The notes under the pieces were generated by a model. The model did no database searches. It saw nothing but the letters and a program-made list of their open reading frames with translations, and was not told the origin of the DNA. The translations under genes and the position numbers were made by a program. From Patescibacteria group bacterium (lineage in GTDB: Bacteria; Patescibacteriota; Microgenomatia; UBA1400; PJMF01), in NCBI GenBank assembly GCA_018813375.1, contig JAHJBU010000081.1:1-5767 (forward strand): DNA of 5,767 bases, given 5' to 3'. Of the stretch, positions 5,012 through 5,767 are shown one piece after another. The number at the start of each line of letters is the position of its first letter. Position 1 is the first letter of the stretch.

Positions 5012-5767
5012 TTAAGAATTTTGCCAAAATTTAACAAAATAATCAACAGTTTGTTTTAGTCCCGTTGCTAAATCCGTCTTACTCTGCCAATTAAGAATCT
5101 CTCTGGCTTTAGTGGCATCGGCGCTAAGCCGGAGAGGATCTCCGGGACGAGGGTCATGATGCTTAATCATGGCTTTTTTATTCATCGCCTGCTCAATAAT
5201 TTGGATGACCTCCATGACTGAGCTAGGGTTTTCTGTCGAAAGATTCATGTAGTGGTACTTTTGTGGGTTTTTAGCTACCAGCTCCAACGCTTGCAAATGA
5301 GCCTCCACAATATCACTAATATAAACATAATCTCGTTGATGAGAGCCGTCCCCCCAAACCGTGACTTCTCTGTTGTTGTAAATTTGTTCTATGAAACGTG
5401 GAATGGCATGTGTTTCTGGCTCGTGATGTTCTTCTGAGCCGTAGAGATTGAAGTAACGAAGGGCCACGCCAGTAAAATCATGAGCTTCTACATAAGAACG
5501 CAGCAATGCTTCCATTGCCAGCTTCGTCATGCCGTAAGGATTGATGGGCAGAGTGCGATCATCTTCTTTGATGGGAACTTGAATAGGCTCGCCGTAAATA
5601 GCAGCGCTTGATGAAAAAATGAACGTTTTTACCCCATTTAAACGCATTGCTTCGAGAACACTCAGGGTGCCATTGATGTTGTAATCTATATATTTTTCGG
5701 GTTTTTCTACAGATTCTCCGGCCTCAATTAGTGAAGCAAGATGAAATACTATGTCCGCGTTTGTGAT
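5012..5767 (-). CDS. galE: UDP-glucose 4-epimerase / NAD-dependent sugar epimerase, N-terminus beyond the window
   Basis: The minus-strand frame is open to the window edge and shows 251 residues. The Met at 5647 is internal, since GalE-like sequence (FHLASLIEAGESVEKPEKY, then YNINGTLSVLEA) precedes it. It is an extended short-chain dehydrogenase. The active site is visible as SSSAAIYGEP (visible residues 52-61) and the catalytic Y-x3-K in NPYGMTKLAME (Y78, K82). Later blocks are ALRYFNLYG, GDGSHQRDYVYISDIVEAH and RPGDPLRLSADATKAREIL. By comparison with typical GalE, about 70 N-terminal residues including the NAD-binding glycine-rich loop lie outside. The likely reaction is UDP-glucose to UDP-galactose, but related epimerases acting on UDP-GlcNAc or uronic acids look alike. 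It is the most upstream visible gene of the galE-flippase-rmlA operon. Confidence 0.88.
   Translation of the reverse strand: MTNADIVFHLASLIEAGESVEKPEKYIDYNINGTLSVLEAMRLNGVKTFIFSSSAAIYGEPIQVPIKEDDRTLPINPYGMTKLAMEALLRSYVEAHDFTGVALRYFNLYGSEEHHEPETHAIPRFIEQIYNNREVTVWGDGSHQRDYVYISDIVEAHLQALELVAKNPQKYHYMNLSTENPSSVMEVIQIIEQAMNKKAMIKHHDPRPGDPLRLSADATKAREILNWQSKTDLATGLKQTVDYFVKFWQNS

Noticed and set aside
4818..5015. 65-codon plus-strand reading frame
   Set aside because: Antisense shadow of the flippase N-terminus, with no family motifs.
5252..5437. 61-codon plus-strand reading frame
   Set aside because: Antisense shadow of galE, which has clear catalytic motifs across this stretch.

Overview
The window suggests an AT-rich bacterial chromosome that uses the standard code: TGA ends both abiE genes. 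It is possibly from an uncultivated lineage such as the Patescibacteria/CPR. That placement is a guess from gene style, compact spacing and composition; no rRNA or other phylogenetic marker is present.

There are two blocks facing each other. The left block (1-2679, + strand) is accessory. It holds the 3' part of an AbiEi-type antitoxin/regulator gene, an overlapping AbiEii-type nucleotidyltransferase toxin gene, about 266 bases of non-coding DNA rich in inverted repeats and carrying a likely promoter, and a rhuM-family gene. The right block (2639-5767, - strand) is a tightly packed surface-polysaccharide operon. It is read galE (N-terminus beyond the window), then a Wzx-like flippase, then a long-form glucose-1-phosphate thymidylyltransferase (rmlA). 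By eye the right block is clearly richer in G+C than the left.

The most notable structure is a perfect 32-bp direct repeat at 1359-1390 and 2641-2672. It flanks the non-coding stretch plus rhuM with a period of 1282 bp. The right copy encodes the last ten residues of RmlA, and the left copy would encode the same ten residues followed by a stop. The left copy also supplies the last seven codons and stop of abiEii, and the right copy supplies most of the C-terminal tail of rhuM. Each copy contains a perfect 7-bp inverted repeat around an 11-nt centre. A duplicated 3' gene end that leaves the host protein intact is the classic mark of site-specific integration. Here the inserted unit is only one promoter-bearing gene long and has no recombinase. 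I infer a small mobile cassette at the 3' end of rmlA, with the AbiE pair possibly a neighbouring cassette. The decisive evidence (an empty site, further repeat copies, a recombinase) lies outside this window.

Functionally, the left block looks like toxin-antitoxin/defence cargo. The right block makes nucleotide-sugar precursors (UDP-sugar epimerisation, dTDP-sugar activation) and exports a lipid-linked glycan.
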